Below are positions 1 to 8,077 of a stretch of 64,000 nucleotides of DNA, piece after piece. Origin of the DNA: Pedobacter helvus (GTDB taxonomy: Bacteria > Bacteroidota > Bacteroidia > Sphingobacteriales > Sphingobacteriaceae). A program made the position numbers and the translations under genes. The notes under the pieces were generated by a model. It searched no databases, had not been told where the DNA came from, and saw only the letters and a program-made list of their open reading frames with translations. Numbering within the stretch: the first letter of the stretch is position 1; the number at the start of each line of letters is the position of its first letter. The stretch spans positions 992,001 through 1,056,000 of the forward strand of contig NZ_SRMP01000001.1 in the NCBI RefSeq assembly GCF_005925325.1. Direction: 5' to 3'.

Positions 1-461
1 GCTACAATGGCGACAATACACCTAAAGCAGATTTCGTATTGAACGATCCTACTTACAGCGGAAAGATATTGGTTGCAGGTAAGAACTTTGGTTGCGGTAG
101 TAGTCGTGAGCACGCGGCTTGGGCCATTCAAGATGCTGGCTTTGATGTAGTCATAAGCAGTTTCTTTGCAGATATCTTTAAAGGGAATGCTCTAAATAAC
201 GGCTTGTTACCAATTCAAGTGAGTGATGAATTTTTAGCGGCCATTTTTGCGCAAGTAGCTAAAGATCCAAAAGCTACATTAACAGTAAACTTAGAAGAGC
301 AAACGGTAACCATCGAGGCTACTGGTGCTCAGGAAAGCTTTGAGATCAATCCTTATAAAAAATCATGTTTGATTAACGGTTACGATGATATCGATTTCGT
401 TCGCAGCCAAACTGATTTGATTGAAGAATTTGAGAAAAACAAAGTTTTTAAATTCTACTAA
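1..461 (+). CDS. leuD: 3-isopropylmalate dehydratase small subunit (5' truncated by window edge)
   Basis: Small (swivel-domain) subunit of isopropylmalate isomerase, which with the [4Fe-4S] LeuC subunit converts 2- to 3-isopropylmalate in leucine synthesis. The frame is open from base 3, so the true start lies before the window. The motif [16 protein letters not shown] is diagnostic of LeuD/aconitase swivel domains, and [10 protein letters not shown] follows as in the family. An internal TTG at 39 is not the start. It is the first visible gene of a leu-ilv operon; leuC probably lies just upstream, outside the window. Confidence 0.95.
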   Translation, partial: YNGDNTPKADFVLNDPTYSGKILVAGKNFGCGSSREHAAWAIQDAGFDVVISSFFADIFKGNALNNGLLPIQVSDEFLAAIFAQVAKDPKATLTVNLEEQTVTIEATGAQESFEINPYKKSCLINGYDDIDFVRSQTDLIEEFEKNKVFKFY

Positions 462-542
462 TAACAATACATAGGGTTAAAGCCAATCGCAACATTACAA
501 CACGCTTTTGACTTTTGACTTTAAACTTTTGACTTTAACAAA

Positions 543-2030
543 ATGAGTAATCCAATAGTTCAAATCTCTAACTTCAATTTAAAATACGGCAATACAACCG
601 TGTTAAGGGATTTGGAATGGACTATCCAAGCCGGAGAAAATTGGCTTTTATCTGGCGCTAGCGGAAGCGGAAAAACTGCATTATTAAAGGCTATCGCTGG
701 TTTAGAAAAAGCTACGGAAGAGATTGTCGTCAGCTTTGATAAACAAAGCAATGCCAAACCCGTATGTCAATATATCGCCCAATGGTATCAATTCAAAAAC
801 AAAGAAGGTGTAGCAAATTTTTATTACCAACAGCGCTACAACGTACAACAAGTACAAGATACCTTAACCGTTAATGCCGAATTAGCGCATTACGCAAAAG
901 AAAACAATCTCAATTTAACCCAAGCAGAACCGATTTTAGAAGCACTAGGTTTTGCAGCCCTTAAAAATGCTCAATTGATAGAGCTATCAAGTGGCGAACA
1001 TAAAAAGTTGCAATTGGTGAAAGCCTTATGGTTAAAACCGCAGCTTTTATTGCTAGACCAGCCTTACACTGGTTTAGATATCCAATCCCGTCAAAATTTA
1101 AATAACTTATTAGATGAAGTCACCAATGATGGCGTTCAAATCATCTTGGTAAGTAACGAAACTGAAATTCCAGCTTGCATCAATAGGTTTGGCGAAATCG
1201 TAGATGGACAATTAGTAGAGCATTTCACTTTTTGCACCAAAAATGCAATTGTCATTGAAGAAAGAAACATTCCTGAGTTTTTGCACGAAGCGCCACCATC
1301 AAGTAGTGACGTGTTGATTAAAATGTTGGATGTGAACATAAGCTATGGCGAAAAGCAAGTGCTTAAGAATGTAAATTGGGAAATTAAAGCAGGCGAAAAA
1401 TGGTTATTGCAAGGCCACAACGGTTCTGGGAAATCAACTTTGTTAAGTTTGGTTAACGGCGACCACCCACAAGCTTATGCCAATGAGATTTATCTTTTTG
1501 GCAACAAACGCGGTTCAGGCGAGAGCATTTGGGACATCAAGCAACACATCGGCTTGATCTCTCCAGAGCTACATTGGTACTTTGATTTTAATACGACGGT
1601 TTGGCAAAGTATCGCCTCTGGCTTTTTCGATAGCATTGGCTTATACAAAGAAATTGGCTGGCACAAACGTACTCAGGTTGACGAACTGATCGAATATTTC
1701 GGCTTAACGGCAAATAAAAACGATTTGTTAGCGCACTTGCCATTGGGTAAACAACGCTTAGTTTTATTAGCTAGAACAGTGATTAAAAACCCAGAGTTGT
1801 TGGTACTGGATGAACCTTGCCAAGGTTTAGATGCACACCAAACCCTTCAGTTCAATACATTAATTGATGGTTTGTGCACTACCAACAGAACATTGATTTA
1901 TGTATCGCATAATGACGACCAACTACCAAGAAATTTAACGCATCAATTATTATTGAGCAAAGGCGAGGTAATACACAATGATATTTATAAACAAAAAACG
2001 TACAAAGAAGAATTAGAAAGTGTGATTTAG
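543..2030 (+). CDS. Twin ATP-binding ABC protein (ModF/PhrA-like)
   Basis: Soluble protein of 495 aa with two fused ABC ATPase domains and no membrane segment. Domain 1: Walker A GASGSGKT (38-45), signature LSSGE (148-152), Walker B ending D172-Q173 where Glu is expected, and Asn205 in the H-switch position. Domain 2: Walker A GHNGSGKS (291-298), degenerate signature LPLGK (399-403), normal D423-E424, H-switch His456. One composite ATP site therefore looks degenerate and the other canonical. The layout resembles E. coli ModF, whose role is unclear. It sits between leuD and leuB, probably co-transcribed. A transport role is doubtful because no permease is nearby. Confidence 0.85.
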   Translation: MSNPIVQISNFNLKYGNTTVLRDLEWTIQAGENWLLSGASGSGKTALLKAIAGLEKATEEIVVSFDKQSNAKPVCQYIAQWYQFKNKEGVANFYYQQRYNVQQVQDTLTVNAELAHYAKENNLNLTQAEPILEALGFAALKNAQLIELSSGEHKKLQLVKALWLKPQLLLLDQPYTGLDIQSRQNLNNLLDEVTNDGVQIILVSNETEIPACINRFGEIVDGQLVEHFTFCTKNAIVIEERNIPEFLHEAPPSSSDVLIKMLDVNISYGEKQVLKNVNWEIKAGEKWLLQGHNGSGKSTLLSLVNGDHPQAYANEIYLFGNKRGSGESIWDIKQHIGLISPELHWYFDFNTTVWQSIASGFFDSIGLYKEIGWHKRTQVDELIEYFGLTANKNDLLAHLPLGKQRLVLLARTVIKNPELLVLDEPCQGLDAHQTLQFNTLIDGLCTTNRTLIYVSHNDDQLPRNLTHQLLLSKGEVIHNDIYKQKTYKEELESVI

Positions 2031-2051
2031 AATAACCTAATGAAAAAGGTA

Positions 2052-2148
2052 AGCCCGCAGATAACGCTGGTTATCCGCAGATAGGAAAACTCAATGTTTC
2101 TGCAAAAATCAGCGGTTTCAATCTGTTAAATCTGCGGGAGTTTTAAAT
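2052..2148. repeat. Imperfect inverted repeat, CCCGCAGAT type
   Basis: The spacer between the twin ABC gene and leuB carries CCCGCAGAT at 2054-2062 and its reverse complement ATCTGCGGG at 2140-2148, with AACGCTGG and CAGCGGTT sub-arms inside. It looks like one of the short palindromic intergenic elements common in Pedobacter-type genomes. There is no T-tract, so it is not a clear terminator. Confidence 0.6.
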
Positions 2149-2169
2149 CAAAATATATTGAAAAGACAA

Positions 2170-3243
2170 ATGAAGAAGAACATTTTAGTAATACCTGGCG
2201 ATGGCATTGGACAAGAAGTTACCCAATGGGGAAAAGCTGCTTTAGAACAAATCGCAAAGAACTTTGGTCACGAATTTACTTTTGATGAAGCGCTAATGGG
2301 ACATGCTGCCATTGAAGTTACGGGCAATCCGTTACCTGATGAGACTCTAGAAAAAGCTCGCAGAAGCGATGCGATTTTATTCGGCGCTATCGGTCATGCC
2401 ATGTACGACAACGATCCTTCTTTAAAAGTTAGACCAGAGCAAGGTTTATTAAAAATCAGAAAGGAATTAGGCTTGTATGCTAACCTACGTCCTATTTTGT
2501 TATTCGATGAATTGTTGGAAGCTTCAAGCATCAAAGCACATATATTAAAAGGCACTGATATTTTATTCTTCAGAGAATTAACAGGAGACGTTTATTTCGG
2601 AGAAAAATCTCGATCCGAGGATAGAAATACCGCTTCGGATTTGATGATTTACCACAGATACGAAGTAGAACGTATTGCACACAAAGCTTACCAAGCAGCG
2701 CAACAACGTAGCAAAAGACTATGTTCTGTAGATAAAGCAAACGTTTTGGAAAGTTCTCGTTTATGGCGTGAAACAGTGCAAGAAATTGCCAAACAATATC
2801 CTGATGTAGAAACAGAACACATGTTTATCGATAATGCTGCAATGCAGTTGATTAAAAATCCGAAGAAATTTGATGTGGTATTAACTGCCAATCTTTTTGG
2901 AGATATCCTAACTGACGAAGCATCACAGATTGCAGGTTCAATGGGTATGTTAGCTTCGGCTTCTGTGGGCGATGGAGTAGGTTTCTACGAGCCTATCCAC
3001 GGTTCGGCGCACGACATTGCTGGCAAAAACTTGGCAAATCCTTTGGCTTCTATCCTATCTGCTGCGCTAATGTTAGAAATCAGTATCGGATTAAAAGAAG
3101 AAGCTACCGTCTTAGTAAACGCAGTTGATAAAGCACTAAAAGACGGCTATAGAACTGGCGATATCGCCGACCAAAATACCAACGCTGCCAAAGTGTTGGG
3201 CACCCAGGAAATGGGAAGTAAAGTATTGAGTTTAATAAAGTAA
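2170..3243 (+). CDS. leuB: 3-isopropylmalate dehydrogenase
   Basis: NAD-dependent oxidative decarboxylase turning 3-isopropylmalate into 2-oxoisocaproate. The N-terminus ILVIPGDGIGQEV, the substrate segment LGLYANLRP, the ELTGDVYFG motif, the metal-binding GDILTDEASQIAGS and the NAD-binding IHGSAHDIAGKNLANP are all present in order. The frame opens at a TTG (2158); I prefer ATG at 2170, giving MKKNILVIPGDG, the usual family start. It is about 357 aa, normal length. It lies between the twin ABC gene and leuA. Confidence 0.95.
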   Translation: MKKNILVIPGDGIGQEVTQWGKAALEQIAKNFGHEFTFDEALMGHAAIEVTGNPLPDETLEKARRSDAILFGAIGHAMYDNDPSLKVRPEQGLLKIRKELGLYANLRPILLFDELLEASSIKAHILKGTDILFFRELTGDVYFGEKSRSEDRNTASDLMIYHRYEVERIAHKAYQAAQQRSKRLCSVDKANVLESSRLWRETVQEIAKQYPDVETEHMFIDNAAMQLIKNPKKFDVVLTANLFGDILTDEASQIAGSMGMLASASVGDGVGFYEPIHGSAHDIAGKNLANPLASILSAALMLEISIGLKEEATVLVNAVDKALKDGYRTGDIADQNTNAAKVLGTQEMGSKVLSLIK

Positions 3244-3365
3244 AAAGGTAAAAGTAAAAACCGAGTTTGCGAGCTCATCGAAGATAATTAAAAAAGTTAG
3301 ACACCTAGAGTAAAAAAGTAAGCAGGCTTTTGCCTTTTGAATTTTTACTTTTTAATTGAATTATT

Positions 3366-4544
3366 ATGTTACACGACCCAAATAGAGTACACATTTTCGA
3401 CACCACTTTACGTGATGGCGAGCAGGTGCCAGGGTGCCAATTGAGCACACCTCAAAAAATCGAAATTGCAAAATCGTTGGAACTACTAGGCGTAGATGTT
3501 ATTGAGGCAGGTTTCCCTGTTTCGAGCCCTGGCGATTTTAATAGCGTAATTGAGCTTTCTAAAGCAGTTAATGACCCTATTATTTGCGCTCTAACCAGAG
3601 CAAACAAAAATGATATTGACGTAGCTGCTGATGCCTTGCGTTATGCAAAAAGACCTCGTATTCACACAGGTATTGGTTCTTCTGATATGCACATCAAAAC
3701 TAAATTCAACAGTACGAGAGAAGAAATTCTGGAACGTGCAGTTGAAGCAGTGAAATACGCAAAGAAATATGTAGAAGACGTTGAGTTTTATGCAGAAGAT
3801 GCCGGTAGAGCAGACATCGAGTACTTAGCTAAAATGATTGAAGCCGTAATTGCTGCTGGCGCTACGGTAGTAAATATTCCAGATACGAATGGTTATTGCC
3901 TACCAGATCAATACGGTTCGAAAATCCTTTACCTAAAAGAGAATGTAAAAAATATTGATAAAGCAATTATCTCTTGCCACTGCCATAACGATTTAGGATT
4001 GGCTACGGCTAACTCTATTGCTGGTTTACAAAACGGCGCCCGTCAGGTAGAATGTACCATTAACGGCATTGGCGAACGTGCTGGTAATACCTCAATGGAA
4101 GAAGTGGTAATGATCCTAAAAACTCATAAAACATTAGGACTTTACACCAACATCAATACCCAAGGTATTTACGAAATCAGTCACCAAGTGCGTAACCAAA
4201 TGAATATGCCGGTGCAGCCTAACAAAGCTATTGTTGGAGCCAACGCATTTGCGCACAGTTCGGGCATTCACCAAGATGGTTTCTTGAAAAACCGTGAAAA
4301 CTACGAAATTATTAGACCAGAAGATGTAGGTTTCCCTGATGCAACTATTGTTTTGACTGCTAGAAGCGGAAGACATGCCTTGAAACATCACTTAGATAGA
4401 TTAGGGCATAACTTAGACAAAGAGCAGTTAGCGGTAGTTTATACTGCTTTCTTAGATTTAGCAGATAAGAAACAAGGTATTAATGATGATGATTTGAATG
4501 AATTAGTAGTAGTTCATTTAACCCCAACCCCTAAAGGGGCTTAG
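3366..4544 (+). CDS. leuA: 2-isopropylmalate synthase, short form without regulatory domain
   Basis: First committed step of leucine synthesis: condenses acetyl-CoA with 2-oxoisovalerate. [15 protein letters not shown] near the N-terminus and the metal-binding HCHNDLG motif identify the DRE-TIM catalytic barrel; [12 protein letters not shown] and HSSGIHQDG follow. At 392 aa it lacks the roughly 120-residue C-terminal allosteric domain of E. coli-type LeuA, so leucine feedback through that domain is not expected. The last residues (LTPTPKGA) are encoded by one arm of an intergenic palindromic repeat. A related acyl-synthase specificity, such as citramalate or homocitrate, is less likely given the leuDBA context. 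Confidence 0.9.
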   Translation: MLHDPNRVHIFDTTLRDGEQVPGCQLSTPQKIEIAKSLELLGVDVIEAGFPVSSPGDFNSVIELSKAVNDPIICALTRANKNDIDVAADALRYAKRPRIHTGIGSSDMHIKTKFNSTREEILERAVEAVKYAKKYVEDVEFYAEDAGRADIEYLAKMIEAVIAAGATVVNIPDTNGYCLPDQYGSKILYLKENVKNIDKAIISCHCHNDLGLATANSIAGLQNGARQVECTINGIGERAGNTSMEEVVMILKTHKTLGLYTNINTQGIYEISHQVRNQMNMPVQPNKAIVGANAFAHSSGIHQDGFLKNRENYEIIRPEDVGFPDATIVLTARSGRHALKHHLDRLGHNLDKEQLAVVYTAFLDLADKKQGINDDDLNELVVVHLTPTPKGA

Positions 4545-4609
4545 AAAAGTGGGTAAATATATAATAAAATAAAAAGAACAAAACAGAAGCCCCTTTAGGG
4601 GTTTGGGGT
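4519..4609. repeat. Paired palindromic repeat overlapping the leuA stop
   Basis: CCCCAACCCCTAAAGGGGCTT (from 4522) is mirrored by the complement of AAGCCCCTTTAGGGGTTTGGGG (4588-4608), differing by one A. Each arm also contains the mini-palindrome CCCCTAAAGGGG. The left arm supplies the end of the leuA reading frame and the right arm ends one base before the ilvA ATG region. It is a dispersed-element type rather than a terminator, as no T-tract follows. Confidence 0.75.
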
Positions 4610-5860
4610 ATGGAAACAACAACAGATTATACTTTCGACTTTGAACAGGCATTCGCAACCTTACAAGGGGTTGTGAAAAGAACTCCACTAGAGTTCAACG
4701 CAGGACTTTCTTTGAAGTACAATGCCAATATTTATTTGAAGCGAGAGGATTTACAGATTGTACGTTCTTATAAATTACGTGGTGCTTACAACAAAATTAG
4801 CGGTTTAAGTGCCGAACAACTGAAAAATGGCGTAGTATGCGCAAGTGCTGGTAACCATGCACAGGGCGTGGCTTATTCTTGCAAAAAATTAGACATTAAA
4901 GGGGTGATTTTCATGCCTGAAATAACGCCGAAGCAAAAAATCAAACAGGTAAATATGTTTGGTGGGGATAACATCGAAGTGGTCTTAGTTGGCGATACTT
5001 TCGATGATTGTTTAAAAGAAGCTTTAGCTTACTGCGAAGAAAAATCGGCGACCTTCATCCCTCCTTTTGATGATGAAAAAGTGATCGAAGGCCAGGCGAC
5101 CGTAATGATGGAGATCTATCAAGATCTGCCTGATTTAGATGCTATCGTGGTTCCTATTGGCGGCGGTGGTTTAGCTTCAGGCGTTACTGCGTACTTGCAA
5201 ACTGTAAAGCCAGGTGTTAAAGTTTTCGGGGTTGAGCCTATGGGAGCACCATCGTTAACCGAGGCACTTAAAAATGGCAGCCCTGTAACCGTAGAAAATA
5301 TTGAGCGTTTTGTAGATGGTGCTGCCGTAAAAAGAATGGGTTGGATTACCTACAAATATTGCAGCGATTTGTTGAGTTCTACGTACCTAATCCCAGAAGG
5401 ACAAATTTGTACAACCATTTTAAAATTGTACAACGAAGATGCAATTGTGGTAGAACCTGCTGGAGCTTTGTCGGTAGCTGCGTTAGAGCAGGTAAAAGAC
5501 CAAATTGTAGGTAAAACCGTAGTTTGTATAGTTAGCGGTGGTAACAATGATATCGAGCGAATGCAGGAAATCAAAGAGAAGTCGTTACTTTTCGAAGGAT
5601 TGAAACATTACTTTATTGTGCGGTTCCCGCAGCGACCAGGAGCCTTAAAGCTTTTTGTAAACGAAGTTTTAGGCCCACAAGATGATATTACCCGTTTCGA
5701 GTTCATTAAAAAAACCAACCGTGAAAATGGACCAGCTTTAGTAGGTATAGAGTTAGCCAAGAAGGAAGACTACGCAGGTATTTTAGAACGGTTAAAGGAA
5801 TTCAAGTTTGATGTAATTGAGCTGAACCAAGACGCTACTTTGTTTGAATATTTGGTTTAA
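4610..5860 (+). CDS. ilvA: Threonine ammonia-lyase (threonine deaminase)
   Basis: PLP enzyme making 2-oxobutyrate from threonine, the entry to isoleucine. The PLP lysine motif is in RSYKLRGAYNKI; NHAQGVAY and the phosphate-binding glycine loop PIGGGGLASG follow, with SGGNND later. An ACT-like regulatory domain occupies about residues 330-416 (HYFIVRFPQRPGALKLF). At 416 aa it is the single-ACT form rather than the 514-aa E. coli form with two. It is the last gene of the leu-ilv operon, followed by a repeat and a strong terminator. Confidence 0.93.
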   Translation: METTTDYTFDFEQAFATLQGVVKRTPLEFNAGLSLKYNANIYLKREDLQIVRSYKLRGAYNKISGLSAEQLKNGVVCASAGNHAQGVAYSCKKLDIKGVIFMPEITPKQKIKQVNMFGGDNIEVVLVGDTFDDCLKEALAYCEEKSATFIPPFDDEKVIEGQATVMMEIYQDLPDLDAIVVPIGGGGLASGVTAYLQTVKPGVKVFGVEPMGAPSLTEALKNGSPVTVENIERFVDGAAVKRMGWITYKYCSDLLSSTYLIPEGQICTTILKLYNEDAIVVEPAGALSVAALEQVKDQIVGKTVVCIVSGGNNDIERMQEIKEKSLLFEGLKHYFIVRFPQRPGALKLFVNEVLGPQDDITRFEFIKKTNRENGPALVGIELAKKEDYAGILERLKEFKFDVIELNQDATLFEYLV

Positions 5861-5996
5861 CCTCACCCTAACCCTCTCCTTAAAAAGTAGAGGGGATTGT
5901 CAGGGCAAAAGAACTTCTGAGTTGACAAGGACATTTGTAGACTGCTACTCTCTCCTTTTCAGGGAGAGATGTCCGCAGGACAGAGAGGGTTAAAGA
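5861..5996. repeat. Intergenic palindromic repeat, CCCTAACCCTCTCC type
   Basis: CCTCACCCTAACCCTCTCCT begins right after the ilvA stop and is answered by AGAGAGGGTTAAAG near 5980-5993. Smaller hairpins (CTCTCC with GGAGAG) lie between. It resembles an element scattered through Bacteroidota intergenic regions. No gene is seen. Confidence 0.6.
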
Positions 5997-6026
5997 AACT
6001 TTTCCATACTTTATATAAATGTAGGC

Positions 6027-6055
6027 AGGAGACAAGAAATTGTCTCCTATTTTTA
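6027..6055 (+). terminator. Rho-independent terminator of the leu-ilv operon
   Basis: A perfect 9-bp stem (AGGAGACAA at 6027-6035, TTGTCTCCT at 6040-6048) with a GAAA tetraloop is followed by ATTTTTATT. It lies 166 bases after ilvA, beyond the repeat element. Confidence 0.85.
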
Positions 6056-6356
6056 TTAAAGTATTCTCCAAAAAACTATCCATCCAAGTACTTAGCTATC
6101 TAAATATCCAAAAAACAGCAGCCTATTTTTTTGTTACAAAATTTTAAAAACACCCTCAAATAGCTAAAAACAATGAATATATTCTTTTGTTGATGATTTT
6201 TTCATTTAATGAACAACATTTTCATTTTTTTGGCAATGGTTTTGATATATACTAAACAACACACCTGCCTGCGGTAGGCAGGCAAATGAAACCTGAATTT
6301 GAAATATCCTCTTTAACACAGCAGGAGTTTCGCTAACCAATTAACAAACACACAAC
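6056..6356. other. Non-coding gap upstream of the small lipoprotein gene
   Basis: AT-rich, with no credible ORF. It holds a sigma-54-like sequence (6230-6246) and a perfect hairpin element CCTGCCT-GCGGT-AGGCAGG (about 6265-6283) that would fall in the 5' leader of the downstream gene. That hairpin is another dispersed repeat type of this phylum. Confidence 0.6.
6230..6246 (+). promoter_or_regulatory. Sigma-54-like -24/-12 sequence
   Basis: TTGGCA, six bases, then TTG matches the spacing of the sigma-54 consensus (TGGCACGnnnnTTGCW), with the -12 GC degraded. It would start transcription near 6256, about 100 bases before the lipoprotein ATG. No activator site was identified, so this is a candidate only. 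Confidence 0.35.
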
Positions 6357-6797
6357 ATGAAAAAATTAGTTTTACTCCTACTCTGCTTTACCACACTAGG
6401 TTTGGTATCATGTCAGAAAGACACAATCGTTAACCAAACTACGCCTAACAAAACAATTACTGTTGATGTTTTGCCAAGCGATTGGGTATTGTCTGCTGAT
6501 AGAAATACTTATTCCGTTGACTTAGATAAAATAGTTAATTTAGCAGAAATAGATAGAGCCCATTTAGATAATGACGGGACTATTGTTGCTATTTCATATC
6601 CTAATTCTGCTGGAAATTTCACAAGCTATTCTGCCCTACCTTTTGTTTATAACTTACAATCTTATAGCTTCACAGCTTACGAAGGTGGTATTGTTATAGA
6701 AGTACAGAACTCCGATACGGACACAGTTGATCCAATAAAACCAAGCACTAGAGTAAGAGTTAAAATCACTTTGGTTTTCGCTGAAAACGTAACTTAA
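6357..6797 (+). CDS. Small lipoprotein of unknown function
   Basis: A 146-aa secreted protein with a type II signal peptide: KK, a hydrophobic stretch LVLLLLCFTTLG, then lipobox LVSC with Cys20 as the acylation site. The mature part is predicted soluble, beta-rich and ends in RVRVKITLVFAENVT. I recognise no domain. It is monocistronic, with its own possible sigma-54-type promoter and a terminator just after the stop. Surface or periplasmic location is inferred from the lipobox. Confidence 0.75.
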   Translation: MKKLVLLLLCFTTLGLVSCQKDTIVNQTTPNKTITVDVLPSDWVLSADRNTYSVDLDKIVNLAEIDRAHLDNDGTIVAISYPNSAGNFTSYSALPFVYNLQSYSFTAYEGGIVIEVQNSDTDTVDPIKPSTRVRVKITLVFAENVT

Positions 6798-6803
6798 TAG
6801 TTT

Positions 6804-7796
6804 TTAAAACTCTAGAAAACGACCAATGTTCACATACACTTGGTCGTTTTTTTTATGCTCGCCGCTATTCAACTGCAATGCTCTGATGTGTACACCGTTT
6901 CTTTCCAGTAACAATTCGTCATAAAAACCTTTGTAGTAAATATCACGTACATTAAATTTCTTCGCCGACCAACTTGCTTTCAATTCTACCCATTCTGGAT
7001 AAAAACAAACTTGTTCTCCAGTAACCTTTAGCTCTAATTGCTGTGCTTCTCTTTTTGATAGCACTACTGCATTGCCCAACATTTTAGCCGTATAAGTATT
7101 AGTAGGATAATTATAAACTTCTCTCGGTTTGCCTTCTTGCAACAATTGCCCCTCCTTCAAGATCACTAAACGGTCTGCCATAAACAAACCATCTGTTGCA
7201 TCGTGAGAAACCATAATTATCGTTAAACCAGTTTCTTTGGCTAAGCGTTTAATGTCTGCACGTAACTGGTTCTTTAAGATAGCATCCACTTGCGAAAAAG
7301 GCTCATCTAACAACAAAACTTTGGTATCACTAACTAAGGCTTTTGCAATAGCCACACGCTGTTGTTCACCACCACTTAAAGCGATAATCTTTTTATCTTT
7401 CAGTGCTGTGATTCGTAGATGTTCCATTACCTCTATGGTCTTTTGCTGTTTCAATGCCACATTGGTATTCGAAAGTTGCGAAGCGATATTATCGTAAACC
7501 TTTGCGTAGATGTTCAGCGAGAAATCTTGCGTCACCATCTTCATCTCAGCATGTCCAGGAATTAGCTGTTCATCTGGTCCTTTTACACGTTTGCCGTTGA
7601 AAATGATTTCACCTTCATCAACCTTCAATAATCCGTAAATAGATTTTAACAAAGTTGATTTGCCACTACCACTTTCGCCAATAATCGCTACTATTTCTCC
7701 TTTATTGATATTGAAATTAACATTGGAGATACCTGATAGTTGCTCAGCCTGATGTTGCTTGGTTAAATTCTGGATGCTTAAGATTTGTTCACTCAC
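6804..7796 (-). CDS. Orphan ABC transporter ATP-binding protein (PotA/FbpC-like)
   Basis: A 330-aa ABC ATPase: Walker A GESGSGKST at about 37-45, signature LSGGEQQRVAIAKAL, Walker B LLLDEPFSQVD, H-switch VSHD. Residues from about 240 form a TOBE-like C-terminal extension, as in the polyamine, Fe(III), molybdate and sulfate importer ATPases. No permease or binding protein is adjacent, so the substrate is unknown. Its stop region overlaps the terminator of the convergent lipoprotein gene. Confidence 0.85.
   Translation of the reverse strand: MSEQILSIQNLTKQHQAEQLSGISNVNFNINKGEIVAIIGESGSGKSTLLKSIYGLLKVDEGEIIFNGKRVKGPDEQLIPGHAEMKMVTQDFSLNIYAKVYDNIASQLSNTNVALKQQKTIEVMEHLRITALKDKKIIALSGGEQQRVAIAKALVSDTKVLLLDEPFSQVDAILKNQLRADIKRLAKETGLTIIMVSHDATDGLFMADRLVILKEGQLLQEGKPREVYNYPTNTYTAKMLGNAVVLSKREAQQLELKVTGEQVCFYPEWVELKASWSAKKFNVRDIYYKGFYDELLLERNGVHIRALQLNSGEHKKNDQVYVNIGRFLEF
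6816..6850 (+). terminator. Rho-independent terminator lying inside the convergent ABC gene
   Basis: AAAACGACCAA (6816-6826) pairs with TTGGTCGTTTT (6840-6850), followed by four more T. It ends the lipoprotein transcript but lies within the last codons of the opposite-strand ABC ATPase gene, whose stop is at 6804-6806. Confidence 0.8.
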
Positions 7797-8077
7797 GGCA
7801 TAAAGATAAAGAAAGTCCGGAAGTTATAAGGTCCGAAAGTCGGGAAAGTCCGAAAGATAGAAAACTAACAAGTTAGTCTAGGTAAGGTATTAATTGGTCA
7901 TTTGGTCTTGCGGACTAAAAACTTTTCCGACTTTCGGATATAAAACAAAAAATCCCGTCTCTAAAAAAGAAACAGGATTGGTTTTATTTGTGTGTATTTA
8001 TTGTTCATTAGTCATTGGTTCATTCGTTTGCGCTAAAAGGTTACGGACTTACCCGGCTTTTCCAACTTTCGGACTAA
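7797..8077. repeat. Spacer with dispersed GTCCGAAAGT / ACTTTCGGAC units
   Basis: Several copies of a 10-12 base unit occur in both orientations: GTCCGAAAGTCGGGAAAGTCCGAAAG around 7831-7857, CCGACTTTCGGA near 7927-7938, and ACTTTCGGAC near 8068. Similar copies lie at 22456-22486, 33650-33660 and 42542-42555. Apart from the terminator at 7942-7979, no other function is visible. Confidence 0.6.
7942..7979 (-). terminator. Rho-independent terminator downstream of the barrel protein gene
   Basis: On the minus strand AATCCTGTTTC pairs with GAGACGGGATT (11 bp with two G-T wobbles) around a T/A-rich loop, followed by TTTTGTTTT. It lies about 100 bases past the stop of the gene at 8078. Confidence 0.75.
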
